The notes below the pieces were generated by a model, which worked only from the letters and a program-made list of their open reading frames with translations, ran no database searches and was not told where the DNA came from. From Paroedura picta (lineage: Eukaryota > Chordata > Lepidosauria > Squamata > Gekkonidae), in contig NC_135373.1 in assembly GCF_049243985.1 (NCBI RefSeq), forward strand, positions 83,330,213 to 83,394,212: a stretch of 64,000 nucleotides of DNA, written 5' to 3'. This document shows positions 22,631-47,289 of the stretch, one piece after another (position 1 is the stretch's first letter; every line of letters starts with the position of its first letter). The position numbers and the translations under genes were made by a program.

Positions 22631-23569
22631 TTAGACTACCTGCTCCTTTGAGCACACTGCCCCCTGTTTGCCTTCAGATGAAGAATACTTGGGAAGCAGT
22701 GGGGCTTACTACCCCACCTCACGGAACTGGCAGCGGTCCGTGGCTGCCATGCATAATCAGTCATACACTAACATACAAAACAATTATAAAATCCCATTAA
22801 AATCAATTTAAAAACTCCAGTTAACACTGTTAATAAAATAACCTAAACAAAGCAGTCTTTGACTGCTTCTTGAAGATTGACATTGGGGGGTGGGGGTCAG
22901 GTCACCCTATCACTGTAGGGCTGCCGCTGAAAAGAGCCCCTCTCTATGTGCCTATCAAACAAATATTTTGATTGGTGGGACATGGAAGCATGCAGCTCTA
23001 CTTAGGCTTGTGCATTGTGACTGATATTGAGCCATTTGCTTATATTTCAGTATAGCCTATTTCACAGGGTTATTATAAGAATAGAATAGAGGAAGTGCCA
23101 ACCTTGTAAAACTGCAGTGAGCTTCTTTGCAGAAGGGCAGAATCACCATGTAATGCTTTTTTCATGTTGAAAATTCCTTTTATCTCCTGTACCTTAAGAT
23201 AAAGCCCTTGGAATGGCTGTCCTTGGATTGTCTCTCCTGCATGTTAGTTTCAGTTTGGGTCTTGTTGGTTGAACTATGTTGACTAGACCTACATACCAGC
23301 AAAAATATCGTTATTAAATCTGATATCATTATTAAATTTTGCCTCTAGGGAAGGGCAGGGTATAAATGTAAAAATATATAAATGTATCCAATTGTATGCT
23401 TTTATAAAGCAGAGGGAGCTACTCATTCACAAGTCAAAAAGGGCCCACGAATACATTTAATGTCATTCTGGGAGCAGGAAAGTGAGAAGGGGAAATAACC
23501 CAAATCCTAAGTTTAGAATAGGTATACTTTAACTTGGTACTTACAGCACATTAAATTAGATGGCAGGTG

Positions 23570-23842
23570 AACAGTAGTGGTAAGGAGTGCGGACTTCTAA
23601 TCTGGCATGCCGGGTTCGATTCTGCGCTCCCCCCACATGCAACCAGCTGGGTGACCTTGGGCTTGCCACGGCACTGATAAAACTGTTCTGACCGAGCAGT
23701 GATATCAGCGCTCTCTCAGCCTCACCCACCCCACAGGGTGTCTGTTGTGGGGAGAGGAATGGGAAAGTGACTGTAAGCCGCTTTGAGCCTCCTTCGGATA
23801 GGGAAAAGCGGCATATAAGAACCAACTCTTCTTCTTCTAATC
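23570..23842 (+). mobile_element. tRNA-derived SINE with L2-like tail, full length
   Basis: A-box-like AGTAGTGGTAAGGAGTGC, a perfect B-box-like GGGTTCGATTC (23611-23621), then CCAGCTGGGTGACCTTGGGC. It also has CCCACAGGGTGTCTGTTGTG and the tail CCGCTTTGAGCCTCCTTCGG with (CTT)n. It is among the best preserved copies here. Confidence 0.92.
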
Positions 23843-23904
23843 AATCCTTTGGAAAATTCTGTATACCCCAGTGTCCCCATTCTGTATAACCCCAGTGTCC
23901 CCAT

Positions 23905-24050
23905 TGATGGGGGGCAAACGGTAATGACTGGGGAAGGCACTGGCAAACCACCCCGTATTGAGTCTGCCAAGAAAACGCTAGAGGGCGTCACCCCAAGGGT
24001 CAGGCATGACCCGGTGCTTGCACAGGGGATACCTTTAACTTTACTTTTAC
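23905..24050 (+). mobile_element. Sauria-type SINE, 5'-truncated
   Basis: It has the Sauria SINE body: CAAACGGTAATGACTGGGGA, CACTGGCAAACCACCCCG, then GCTAGAGGGCGTCACCCC. The BovB-like 3' end is GTGCTTGCACAGGGGATACC plus a CTTTA tail. The tRNA-like head is missing. Sauria SINEs are known from squamates. Confidence 0.88.
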
Positions 24051-25039
24051 CCCATTCAAAATACTTCTGGGGTTTGAGAAGAAGAAGAAGAAGAGTTGGT
24101 TCTTATATGCCGAGAAGGCAGTTTCCTTATTATCCTGTGTATCATTCTTGTAATTCAGCATTTTATTCTGAGTATAGTAAATTTAGTTAATACTATAATA
24201 CAAGGGCAATGAAGAAGTAATCATAATTCTTCTTAATAAACCCTATGAAATAATTTGTCTCCTGGCTGCAGTAAACTAAGTCAATGCTTTCATCGAACTT
24301 CAAAAACAAAAGTCTTTTTATTAAGACCAACTAAAATCATATTGTGGCTTTTAACAGGTTGTACCCCAACAATGCTGGGTAGCAGAAAGTATGGAAACCA
24401 CCCAGTTGAAAATACAACCAACATCCTTATATTTGCAATTGGATGGCTTCAGGTCCCCCCCCCCCCCCGTTTGTTCCTAGCATGCCAGGGTGTAACCTGA
24501 TACCACACCCTGTGCCCATTGAAGGTAGCAAGCATCCTACACAGCACACACTTGAAGAGAGCTTTCTTCTCTCCCCTCCTCCCTTTTATTATTTTACTAT
24601 TCAGCCTGACCAAAAACCCCAGAGAGCTCAAAGCTTGCATATTGTCTTATGCTACAGAATTTTGGTTGGTTTTTGTAAAATAAAATATATTACTTCTGAG
24701 AAGTGGGATTGTGAATCAACGTGAGTACCTTTTTGCCTTCATTGAGCCATCCACTACAATTTAAAGTTCTTTCCCCGACAGTCCTCATCAATGTTTAGTT
24801 AGACCAAGATAACCTATATCCAGAGGGTGTCCCTCTGTGCGTTGGTTGCGATCTTCAGGCTTAGAAAAAACGAGGGCTACGAAGAGTTTTGCTTTAGGGA
24901 GGTGGAAAGAACCCGTTGGGAGAGAAACACGATCTCAGGTGCTACTGAGAATGGAAGGGACAGCTGAAGAGCGTCAGACGAGTCACTCGGTTGTTAATAG
25001 TGGAAACAGGCTGTCAATTGACTGAGGAAAGCGGAGCGT

Positions 25040-25298
25040 GAAAGGGGAAGGGCAGAAACTTTTTTCTCTCTAGCAATTGCTGCGCATGCGCGCCGGAAGA
25101 CGGCTCGCGGGAGTCGGGCGTCCATTTCGCCTTTCCGAAGCGAAGCGCCGCCGGATGCTTTGAGGTGGCGGGGATGGGTTTTTCTTGCGGGGGTGTGGAG
25201 CGAGCCTCTTGCACAACGCAACAGAGGAAGATGCCGCGATTCGTGTGTATCCGGCGCAGGCAGCAGAGGCCAGGCTCCGCGGCCCCAGCAGCGTTGAG
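25040..25298 (+). promoter_or_regulatory. TMEM19 CpG promoter with NRF1 and ETS sites
   Basis: CpG-rich segment with a perfect NRF1 palindrome GCGCATGCGC (25082-25091) immediately followed by an ETS site CCGGAAG (25093-25099). This is a common pairing at TATA-less housekeeping promoters. It lies 1.6-1.8 kb upstream of the first coding exon of TMEM19, as expected for a gene with a non-coding exon 1. No TATA box is visible. Confidence 0.7.
25100..25298 (+). other. TMEM19: TMEM19 non-coding exon 1 (predicted)
   Basis: Inferred transcribed leader between the NRF1/ETS sites and a good donor GAG|GTGCGT at 25298/25299. It would splice to the acceptor TGCATGCAG|ATAATA at 26908. It contains an ATG at 25231 that opens a 23-codon upstream frame ending at 26911, just ahead of the TMEM19 start. 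The exact initiation site is not visible. Confidence 0.5.
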
Positions 25299-25964
25299 GT
25301 GCGTCAAGCAGAGGGGGAAACGTCCCTTTTATGGAGAGCCTGCGGGCAGGGGGGGGGGTCCTCTGACTTTTCCCCTACAGAGAACCTTCGTTCTGGCCAG
25401 CATGCTTGGGCTCTGTTTCATTTCCCACTCAGGCTTTCCCAAGGTGCCTGGGCCACTTTTTCTCGGGGGGGGGGGGCTTGCATATTCATACTGGCTTAAA
25501 ACTGGTTTGTGTCTTGTATTTCCCATCACTTTGGGAGAGGAACTTGGAGGTATAATTTGTGACACAGACTGCACAAGGCTGTATTTCTCAGAAACCTTTT
25601 GGGAAGATCCTGGTAGTTGAAGTGATTTTGTTGAGGTTTTAAAAGTTCCACGTGTCTAATCCTGGAACTTGACTTTAGTCTCTGCCTTTTATTTACAGCG
25701 TGATTTATCCGTTGGGGTTTCTGATAGTGTCTCACATAATAGACTGGAAGCTGGTGGTTTGTGTTGGTTGATCCCGGATGGTGATTGTTGTTGGGGTACT
25801 TCTAGATTTACTGCAAGTCTTTTCTGTAAAAGTACTAAATTTTCCAGTACAGTTCCTTATGATGTCTGTCTAGATTTTCAAGGCATATTTCTCAGCTTTG
25901 AATGGAAGTCTGGAACAAGTGACTTTTAGCATGCAACATAAGAAGATATCTTTTTTGGTTTTTC

Positions 25965-26130
25965 GCTGACAAGTTGCAGCCCATTTATGGTGATTCCATG
26001 GGATTTTCAAGACAGGAGATATTCAGAGTTGGTTTGCCATTGCCGGTGTCTACGTAGCAACCCTAAACCTCCATGCTGGTTACCTGTTCAAATACTAACC
26101 AAGGCTGGCCCTGCTTAATTTATGAAATCT
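25965..26130 (-). mobile_element. 5S-rRNA-derived SINE (minus)
   Basis: In TMEM19 intron 1. The complement reads the family tail (TATGGTGATTCCATGGG region), a middle, and a 5S-like head (complement of CTAACCAAGGCTGGCCCTGC). Similar in layout to the copy at 31941. Confidence 0.7.
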
Positions 26131-26877
26131 GACAACATCAGGGATGAGATATTGAAGGGGGAATAAAATGCAACAATAATAATGGAGCAGTGATATTTTC
26201 TGTATCGATTACTTCTGTGATTTCTGAAGAGTGGGTTCATTATTAGGTTGTGAGAGGATAAATTGTTAGGCTCTGGACCTAGACCCATTGGGCTCTTGCA
26301 GGTTGGAGATAGAATTATTAGGAGAACCAAATGTAACCATTGTGGGCCTTCTCTACAGGACCAATATTTCATCACCACTGAGTGATTTGTGTTTCATGTA
26401 CTGTGTGTGTGTGTATGGTCAATGCGTCATTTTGATATTAAATTTGGCCAACAATAGCTGCCATGTGAAAAGCTTCTTCCAGTTAGCTTATCTGTAGCCA
26501 TTTAGATTGTTGTGGGAAGTGTGATATGAAAATATTATTAGACATGTTAAACTATATTATTAATTTTTCCCAAAGGTAATACTTTGAGATAGAATCACAT
26601 GCTACTTTGAGAGTGATAAATGGAATACATAGTTGCCTAGGAAGTCATTCAAGTATTTATACAGAAACATGTGGCTTACTTATCACATCTAACTTGGCTT
26701 ATAAAGGCCAAGTTCAGTTCTCCACAACAGTAAGAAGAATCTCTGCAGCACACATTATCAAACTGCTCCTCTTGGCTTTACTTTTAAAATCTTAATTGAT
26801 TTCTACATCGACTGTTCAGCAGTTACCTTGTCTCTACAATATTTGATATATGCTTTATTAACGTATTAAATAATTAA

Positions 26878-39841
<12,964 letters not shown>

Positions 39842-41045
39842 AGTCATATGCATGTATCCTGAATAGACAAGGTATGACTGAAGGATCGCTTAAAAGACAC
39901 TTCTTATTTTTTGGCTGGAAAATTTGTCTTGCAACTTTTATGAAGGCATGAAACTACTGGATGACTAAGACTGGACTACCTACAGCAGCTGCAGTCATTG
40001 CTGGCTGAGTAGACCAAAGAAACAGTGCTGTTTGACATCTGGTCTTCTGTAACAGAATACAATTCTCACCTGAATTATGTCACTACTTTTGAATGTTTGA
40101 TCTCCACTAATCCCCCAGGGTCTGCCAAATAAAGGGAGAAGGAGGTGGGAAACCTGAGTATCTTTTGATAATTACATATTTTGTTCATAAGCCAAGTCAA
40201 GAGATCTCAGAATTTTTGTATTTGCCGCATCCTTCTTCTATAGTAGATTTTTGAAATCTTGTATTTCTCTTGTGGGAAGAAGGAAGCATTTATGTATTGG
40301 GGTTTTCTATCTCTGGTTTTAAGGGGTGTGTGGGAAATGACAGCATTGAAGTCTTAGGTGACTGACTTTCTAACAACAAAACATTTCTAGACAGTAAGAC
40401 TATATTTCTTGCCTATGTTGGTTTGTACATGTGATATTTGTTGACTATAATACTACTAAATTATTGATGTCTAAGGATTAATTTATTGGATTTAAAGTCT
40501 TGTATTTAGAAAAAAGGTGCATATTTTGGAAATGGTCAATGCATTTGTAATTGATTGGTTTCTTAGCTAAGGCTTTATGCTGGTATATTTAACAAATGTT
40601 CTTTGCATCTTTTTGAGTAGTTCTTTATTATTTTTCTTTTTACTTGTAGATAGTGGTGATAACTAAAGTGACTCTTCAGGTTGCTATGGAATCCGGTTCT
40701 TGATTGACCATTTAATGTATACAATCTACAACTGGGTTTCTATGCTCTGGTTTATTGTTAGCCATGACTGCTTTGATGAACTATGGTAATAGTTGAAAAT
40801 CAATAATACAGAGTATAGGTAATTTTCTATAGGAAATGTGCATCGGTGTCATCAATTAGTTTTAAAGAGCCAGAAAATACTAAATACCCTTTTTATTTAT
40901 GTGACCTTTTTGTCTGTTCTACACCTATTTTTTCAAGATAAAATTGAGATGTTCCTGTAGTTTCATGTATACTATAGAGGCTAATACTTGGTGTAACATA
41001 TTAAAGAGGGAAACAGACTTATACAATAAAGAGCATATGCATGTA
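39842..41045 (+). other. TMEM19: TMEM19 3' untranslated region with two polyadenylation signals
   Basis: AATAAA hexamers occur at 40128-40133 and 41025-41030. The interval is AT-rich and free of recognisable repeats, unlike the DNA on either side, which supports it being transcribed 3' UTR. The second hexamer would give a UTR of about 1.2 kb. Confidence 0.6.
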
Positions 41046-41229
41046 TAGGCTTGAATCTGTCAAGTGTAAGCAGACCAGATCTTCTGGAAGCCATGTATTC
41101 CCCATCCCCTTGCAGCCTTCAATTTATCTGCTATTCAGTGGACCTTTGGGATCAGCATGAGGAGCTGTGTGGGGAGGGGTTGTCAAAAGACACACTTTCC
41201 CTTTCTACTACCAGAAATATCTTCTATGA

Positions 41230-41355
41230 CAGGGGTAGTCAACCTGTGGTCCTCCAGATGTCCATGGACTACAATTCCCATGCATTCGCTGGCAGGGGCT
41301 CCTGGGAATTGTAGTCCCTGGACATCTGGAGGACCACAGGTTGTGACTACCCCTG
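41230..41355. mobile_element. 126-bp foldback hAT miniature element
   Basis: Ends CAGGGGTAGTCAACCTG and CAGGTTGTGACTACCCCTG, with most of the element self-complementary through GTCCTCCAGATGTCCATGGA and its inverse. It has an exact 8-bp target duplication TTCTATGA (41222-41229, 41356-41363). Same family as 13919-13988. Confidence 0.93.
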
Positions 41356-41372
41356 TTCTATGAGAGGAAATG

Positions 41373-41458
41373 TTGTTGTTAGTTGTGAAGTCGTGTCCGA
41401 CCCATTGCGACCCCATGGACAATGATCCTCCAGGCCTTCCTGTCCTCTACCATTCCCT
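41373..41458 (-). mobile_element. BovB LINE extreme 3' end (minus)
   Basis: Only the last 85 bp: complement of GAATGGTAGAGGACAGGAAG through GTCGGACACGACTTCAC to an (AAC)n tail. Severe 5' truncation is typical of target-primed insertion. Confidence 0.85.
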
Positions 41459-42042
41459 GGAAAGGAAATATAGTTAGTTGCAAAGTGCTTAAACAGCTAT
41501 GAGCTTTGCCTATATCAAGCATCAAGCATTAGTTATAAATAAATTTGTCAAAGAGTTTCTGCTGACATGTAACCTAACCATTAAGGCTAAAATGCAGAGC
41601 AAGTAACGGAACAATTTATAAATCTAGTTATAAAGACACTGCCTTGGAATGCATTCTTTCCTTTGATACTGTTTTATGTTATATCCATCATTCCAAATAG
41701 TGATAAAGTAAATAGAGAATAACAGCGCAACATGCTGATTGTACTAATAGTGCATAATTTCCATCTTGAAAAGTTTATGGGAAATGGAAAAGGAAAAATG
41801 CATTTTGATGACATAGGGTTGTTCCCTGTGCATGTTGCTAGGACAAAAAAACCGTAAGAAGGTGAGAGCAAGTGATAAATGGAAGGAACAGTAGAGTAAG
41901 CAGAGGGCTATATTAATGTTATTTACAACAGCAAAGTGAGGAGGAGGGCTTTTGCTTTGTATTGGCACTTGTGCTTTGAGATAAATGTGGCAGTAACTAC
42001 CCCTATTGGAAATATAGGAATATTTCTTTCACCAAGACAAAT

Positions 42043-42576
42043 ACCCATCATGCACAGCATGCCGTTGCAGTGAGGCAAAAAGCCCTGCTGTCCCCCGTGT
42101 ATGCACAGGGGCAGAACTCTGCCAGCTGTCCCAGCGCAACAGCCCCACGCAGGCAACGTGGGGCCGGGAGTGCAGGTAGGGGGTAGCAGCGGTTGGGGGG
42201 GAGGAATTGGAGGGCCCCCCCCACTGCAGGATGGTGGGGAGCAGCATGCTGCTCTCCACCATGGCGGTGGCGAGGGGTTGCCCCTGTCGGCTCTGTGGAG
42301 CCGGCAGAGGCGAGACATGTCCCTGCAGGAACGCCATAGGTTGGGGGAAGAGCCTGGCCAAAAGCCCAGCTCCTCTGATTATGCATGGGGCTCGGGCGAC
42401 TTGGCCCTTGCCTGTGCCCTCTGGAGTCCTGGGACTCTGGAAGAAACTGCGTTTCGTTAACGCAAATCTTCCAAGGGCCTGGGCCGGGACACGTCTGCGC
42501 TGGCGTACATTATCAGGGATTTTCCCCGCAGCCCTGCCAGCGCCAGCATGGGCGTTTCGGCCCTTGCATAATGGGT
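42043..42576. mobile_element. GC-rich miniature DNA transposon, family B
   Basis: Ends ACCCATCATGCA and TGCATAATGGGT are near-perfect inverted repeats, shared with the copy at 22308-22630. The 530-bp interior is CpG/GC-rich and opens several spurious frames on both strands. There is no transposase. Confidence 0.6.
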
Positions 42577-43239
42577 CAAAGTCTTGTATCCTTAAAAAAA
42601 AATATATTCAAATAAGTCTGACCATAATCGCACTGAATCTATTTTTCCTTATGTATACATAAGTTAATTAAAACTCTTGCTTACAGAGTCCATCAGGGTT
42701 TTAAGCTCTGCTCCCCATAGTTTCTCAGTCTAAGACAGTGTTTTCTACTCTGGTTTTTGTAGGGGAGCAGTTCTAAAACTGTCACTGTGGAACAGAATTT
42801 CACTGTGTAAGGAATCCACATCAGTTGGCGATGTGCTACTTTTTTTAGAAAGTAGCGAGCTTAGTTTGGAAGCCTTGTCTAATTCAAATATACTTTTATT
42901 TGCTAAACTATTCTCTTAAAAAACAGATTGGTAAACTTGTATCACAAACCAGCTGTGCATATGGTTCATGTCATTAAGCAACTTCTCAATCCCCAAAGCA
43001 GTTTTAGGCTTTTAAAGAAGCGATTCTTAACAAGGCAAGAAGTGAATATGGGGTGCCTTACAGTGAAGAGCTTTTCTGGAACAGGAAGGAGTGGAGAGAA
43101 ACAGCTGAACCAGGATTCAGTTGTATTCACCTGTTACTCAAATTGCAAAAGTGAAGGGGAAGAAGTTCTCATTTTAGCTTTGCGGTACCAGATAAATCAG
43201 GGACACTTGAGGAGGGCATTAGTCTTATTTAAACCTACT

Positions 43240-43740
43240 AGCAAGAAAGCCCATTACAAGCAGGAATGGTTTAGGCGCTAGGACCCAGGGGACACCGGGA
43301 GGTACAGATCTCTCTGTGTCTCTCTCTCCTCACTTTGTGCCTTGCAGCAGAAAACATAGCAGGTAATTAGGAGGGAAGGAGAGCTGGTGTGCAGTTTGGG
43401 GCAGCTCTCTCTGTCTCTCTCTTCTGTTGCAGCAGGGGCGAGTCTCTCTGTGTCTCTGTCAGCAGCTTGGGGCAGCTCTCTCAGTGTCTCTGTGTGCCTC
43501 CCTTGCAGCAGGAACGAAAGGAGGGAATGAGGGCTCATATTCAGTCTGGCAGGGCTCTGTGTGTCTCTCTCTCTGTCTCTGGTGTGTCTGAGAGGAATGT
43601 GGCTAGCGTCCAGGAAGAGAGGGCAGAAGCTGTAGGGACAGGCCCTAATCCAACTTGGACAACTTTGTATACAGAGAAGAGAGAGTCCCAGCTATTGAAC
43701 TGTTGTTCTGCATTCTGTCTGTTGTGAGGACAAGTATGGA
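43240..43740 (+). repeat. Repeat family R1 with internal CT-rich repeat units
   Basis: Starts ACTAGCAAGAAAGCCCATTA, then GCGCTAGGACCCAGGGGACA. Repeated units of the type TCTCTCTGTGTCTCTC and TTGCAGCAGGAGC follow, ending near a GCTAGCGTCCAGGAAGAG segment. The opening, unit motif and end recur at 50095-50515. The nature of the family is unknown. Confidence 0.6.
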
Positions 43741-43999
43741 AGAAATGTGCTCAAATGAGCAGGAAGTCTTAAATGAGCCAATCAGGACTCTAGAGCGGAT
43801 TATTTGAAAAATATCAGGGATCTTGTGTATTCCAACAAAAATTAGGTATATAAAAATAATGTAGAGACATTATTGCCTGCAGTAACTTTTGGTTGAATCA
43901 TGTTCTGTGGGTGCTTCCAATGCTTCAAGAAGTGTGAAGGAGAAAGCCATAAGTGGCTTCCAGAAACATAAGTTGTGATGACTGTCATAGGTATCTGGA

Positions 44000-44150
44000 A
44001 GTAACCATAATAAGCTAAGTGGGGTGGGTCTGGGGGGAAACCAAGGAATACCAAGGTCACTATGGCAATCCACATCTGAACGTTTCTTGTTTTTAAAACC
44101 CTATGAGGTTCCCATAAATTAGCTGTGACTTGACAGCAAAAAGAGAGATT
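44000..44150 (+). mobile_element. 5S-rRNA-SINE 3' part
   Basis: CACTATGGCAATCCACATCT, TTTAAAACCCTATGAGGTTC, TAGCTGTGACTTGACAGCA. This is the body and tail of the 5S-derived SINE without its promoter head. Confidence 0.65.
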
Positions 44151-44154
44151 TCCT

Positions 44155-45380
44155 CTTCATGTTCTAGAATCATACTCATAGAATTGGAAGGGACTTCCTA
44201 GGTCATCTAGTCCAACCCCTGCACTGTGCAGGACACTCACAGTCCTATCACTCATCCACTTTAACCTGCCACCCCCTTGAACCTTCACAGAATTAGCCTC
44301 TCTGTCAGATGGCTATCCAGCCTCTGTTTAAAAATTTCCAACGACGGAGAACCCACCACCTCCCAAGTAAGCCTGTTCCATTGAGAAACTGCTCTGTCAG
44401 GAACTTCTTCCTGAAGTTTAGACGGAATTTCTTTTGCATTAATTCCATCCCATTGGTTCTGGTCCGTCCCTCCAGGGCAAGAGAGAACAACTCTGCTCCA
44501 TCCCCTACATTAGCGATCCCCAGGCTGTGGGCCGTGGACCACATGTGGTCCGTCGACTAATTGGAGGTGGGCCACGAAGGACACCTTCTCCCCCCCCCCC
44601 CGGCCCTTTACAACACACTTCAGGTGTCATGGTCCCCCATCACTCCCAGATGGGACTATCTCGTTGCAGAGAAACAAGCTCAGGGTTCCCATTGATTTGT
44701 CATTGTCATGAGTTAAAATTTCCATGAAAATAAAATGTTCCTTATGTTCATTGTTGTGGCGTGTCTGTATCTTATTTTGAAGGGATGTTTAAACATTACC
44801 ATAGCGATCAGAGAGTATTAGGGCAGTGGTTGAGAGTAGAGGAGTAAACTACCCCCCCCCACCGGGCCTCAGTAAAATTGTCAAGCGTTGAGTGGTCCCC
44901 GGTGATAAAAAGGTTGGGGACCACTGCCCTACATGGCAGCGTTTTAAATACATGAAGATGGTTATCAGATCCCCTCTCAGTCATCTTCTCTCCAGGCTAA
45001 AAAGACCAAGCTCCCCAACCTTTCCTCATACGTCTTGGTCTCTAAACCCCTCACCATCTTTCTTGCCCTCCTCTGGACATGCTCGAGTTTGTCTACATCC
45101 CTCTTGAACTGTAGGGCCCAAAACTGAACACAGTACTCCAAATGAGGCCGAACCAGAGGAGAGTAAAGCAGTACCATCATCTCCCGTGATCTGGACACAA
45201 TACTCCATTTGATACAGCCCAAAATCCTTTTTGCCTTTTAAGCCACCGAGTCACATTCATACTCAGTGTGTGGTCAACTAAGATTCCTAGATCCTTTTCA
45301 CACATACTACAGTCAAGACAGGTCTCCTCTATCCTATACTGGTTTATATAGGTTTTCCTATCTAAATAGAGAACTTTATA
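44155..45380 (-). mobile_element. CR1 LINE 3' part (minus), interrupted by a hAT element
   Basis: The minus strand encodes the CR1 reverse transcriptase C-terminus ([14 protein letters not shown], then [16 protein letters not shown] near 45200-45000). The CR1 3' untranslated region ends in AGTTCCAACC/TATGATTCTA-type sequence at about 44165. The 416-bp hAT element 44511-44926 splits it. Frame is decayed. Confidence 0.88.
44511..44926. mobile_element. hAT miniature element inserted in CR1
   Basis: Ends TAGCGATCCCCAGGC and AGGTTGGGGACCACTG, with an exact 8-bp target duplication CCCTACAT (44503-44510, 44927-44934). The host CR1 sequence reads on across the gap. It belongs to the same GGTCCCCAACC-ended group as 1138 and 54394. 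Confidence 0.9.
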
Positions 45381-45385
45381 TTTGA

Positions 45386-46010
45386 TATCAGGAAAAAATT
45401 TTCATAGTGTAGTTCAGTGGAATCAACTGCCTAAGGAGGTAGTGAGCTCCCCTTCACTGGCAGTCTTCAAGCAGCAGCTGGATATATACTTATATGGTTT
45501 AATCCAGTCTTTTTCAACCTTTTGACTGGAAGAGCCCCTGGAATAAATTTTCAGGCTTTGTGGACCCCTGACAGTGATGTTACTTCCCTGCCAGTTCCCT
45601 TGGAAGTGACATGCCACCAGAAGTGATATCACCACCCTCCTATCACTCCCTCCCTTCCCCTATACTACTACTACTATGGTGGCTCCACTTCATGTAGGTT
45701 GGAAAGAAGATCAGGAGCTGAGAAGACAGCCCAATCCCCCCCCCCCCATACACCACAAACAACTTCTCATTTGATATTTACACCCATGACTTACCCACCG
45801 AGCACTCTGGGGAGAGGCAGCCAGTTCCTTAGTTTGTGGCGAAGTCTATTAAGGTGAAAGGCTGTGGACCCCCTTCAAAGCTCCCATGGACCCTCAGGGT
45901 ATCATGGCTCCCTGTTTGGGAATCCCTGCTTAGGCTGATCCTGCACTGAGCAAGGGGTTGGACTAGATGGCCTTTATGGCCCCTTCCAACTCTATTTTCT
46001 GGAGTACAAA
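45386..46010 (+). mobile_element. CR1 LINE 3' end (plus), split by a hAT-like element
   Basis: GTGAGCTCCCCTTCACTGGC (45440s) and, after the 45505-45928 insertion, AGGCTGATCCTGCACTGAGC and GGTTGGACTAGATGGCCTTT. Together these form the usual CR1 3' untranslated end. It abuts the minus-strand CR1 copy tail-away. Confidence 0.82.
45505..45928. mobile_element. hAT-like miniature element inserted in CR1
   Basis: Ends CAGTCTTTTTCAACCTTTTG and TTTGGGAATCCCTG are imperfect inverted repeats. The CR1 sequence resumes immediately afterwards. The target duplication is too diverged to define. Confidence 0.65.
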
Positions 46011-46199
46011 ATGCTGTATCGCTCTTTCAAAGTGTTTTAATGGATTTTAGAACAATATATGTTAAATAGTTGCATTGTTCTCCAACCCAAATACTAAATA
46101 ATTTTCTTTTCCAAATCCATTATTGTGGGGATTCAGCTAAGGTGGCCAGAAAAAATTGATATTGGGGGTCCTTGTTTAAAGGGATGTATAAGATGTTAT

Positions 46200-46567
46200 T
46201 GAGGCTTTTGAACTCTGGTGCTGGAGAAGATTCTTGCGAGTCCCTTGGACTGCAAGGCGAACAAACCGGTCAGTCCTAGAGATCAGCCCTGACTGCTCCT
46301 TAGAAGGCCAGATCCTGAAGATGAAACTCAGATACTTTGGCCACCTCATGAGAAGGAAGGACTCTGGAGAAGAGCCTAATGCTGGGAGCGATTGAGGGCA
46401 AAAGAAGAAGGGGACGACAGAGAATGAGGTGGCTGGCTGGAGTCACTGAAGCAGTGGGTGTGAACTTAAATGGACTCCGGAGAATGGTAGAGGACAGGAA
46501 GGCTTGAAGGATCATTTTCCATGGGTTCGTGATGGGTCGGACACGACTTCGCACCTAACAACAACAA
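46200..46567 (+). mobile_element. BovB (RTE) LINE 3' end
   Basis: 5'-truncated copy closely matching 9650-10055: TTGAACTCTGGTGCTGGAG, CTTTGGCCACCTCATGAGAA, GGGGACGACAGAGAATGAGG. It ends GGACACGACTTCGCACCTAA with (AAC)n. The complementary open frame is a shadow. Confidence 0.9.
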
Positions 46568-47289
46568 TAAGATGTAATAGGTTAAATTATGATTTATTTT
46601 TTCAACAATTTATGTTAGAATATCTACAAAGGGAGCTTACTGCTATAGCTTACTGCTGTCTATTTCTGGGAAGCACAGGAAAAAAATGTCTATTATGCAA
46701 TAGTTTGCCTGTTGGTATGGCAAATGCATATCTTGCCCTGTGTCAATAAATCAGGACAGGACAGCAATGTATGGCATGCTTTCTGAAATCCTGCACAATT
46801 CATTTACCCAAATGAATGCTGTCTACCAGCTACATACAGCGATACATCAGGAACATCTCTTGTGGTCGAAAAAAAACCCTTGGTCACATATCTTGTGTCT
46901 GCTACTACTACTTTACAAGCACTGGATATGTGGGAATGTTGTCAAGAATTTGGTAAGCTGGTGGGTTGTGATGAATTTGTGGTCCTATCATGTCTGTTGT
47001 ATTTCATTCTTGATCAATGGCTCATTCTCTGTATACTTCCCTGCCCCAGTTAACTTTTTCAGACAGCCTTCTTTGTAAGGTGTCCTCTGTTATGACTGTC
47101 CATAAATTTACATTGAGATCTTGGGCATTTTCTGTGGTGGGCCTTTGAAATGGCTTACAGTAAGTACAGAAGACATCTTTACTTGCTAACTTTAGGAAGG
47201 TATGTCAGACAGTCTTAAAAGCATTTGGTGGAGGGTAAATTGTTCCAAAAAATTTACCTGTGCTTGTTCTAAGTCTCTCTCTGTATGTG

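Larger units (their letters stand above)
3440..25000. other. Intergenic region between ZFC3H1 and TMEM19, repeat-dense
   Basis: About 21.5 kb with no recognisable host exon. The contents that can be named are listed separately: SINEs, CR1, L2, BovB and RTE fragments, hAT and other miniature elements, and a gypsy fossil. Stretches at roughly 5520-7060, 14470-15720 and 22970-23560 show nothing I can assign. In mammals THAP2 sits in this interval, but no THAP-domain sequence was found here. Confidence 0.6.

Noticed and set aside
23570-23842. Possible tRNA gene (A and B box present)
   Set aside because: The boxes belong to the SINE head; no complete cloverleaf is present and a SINE body follows.
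42029-42662. Overlapping frames on both strands between 42029 and 42662
   Set aside because: They lie in the GC-rich family B element; there are no splice signals and no family resemblance.
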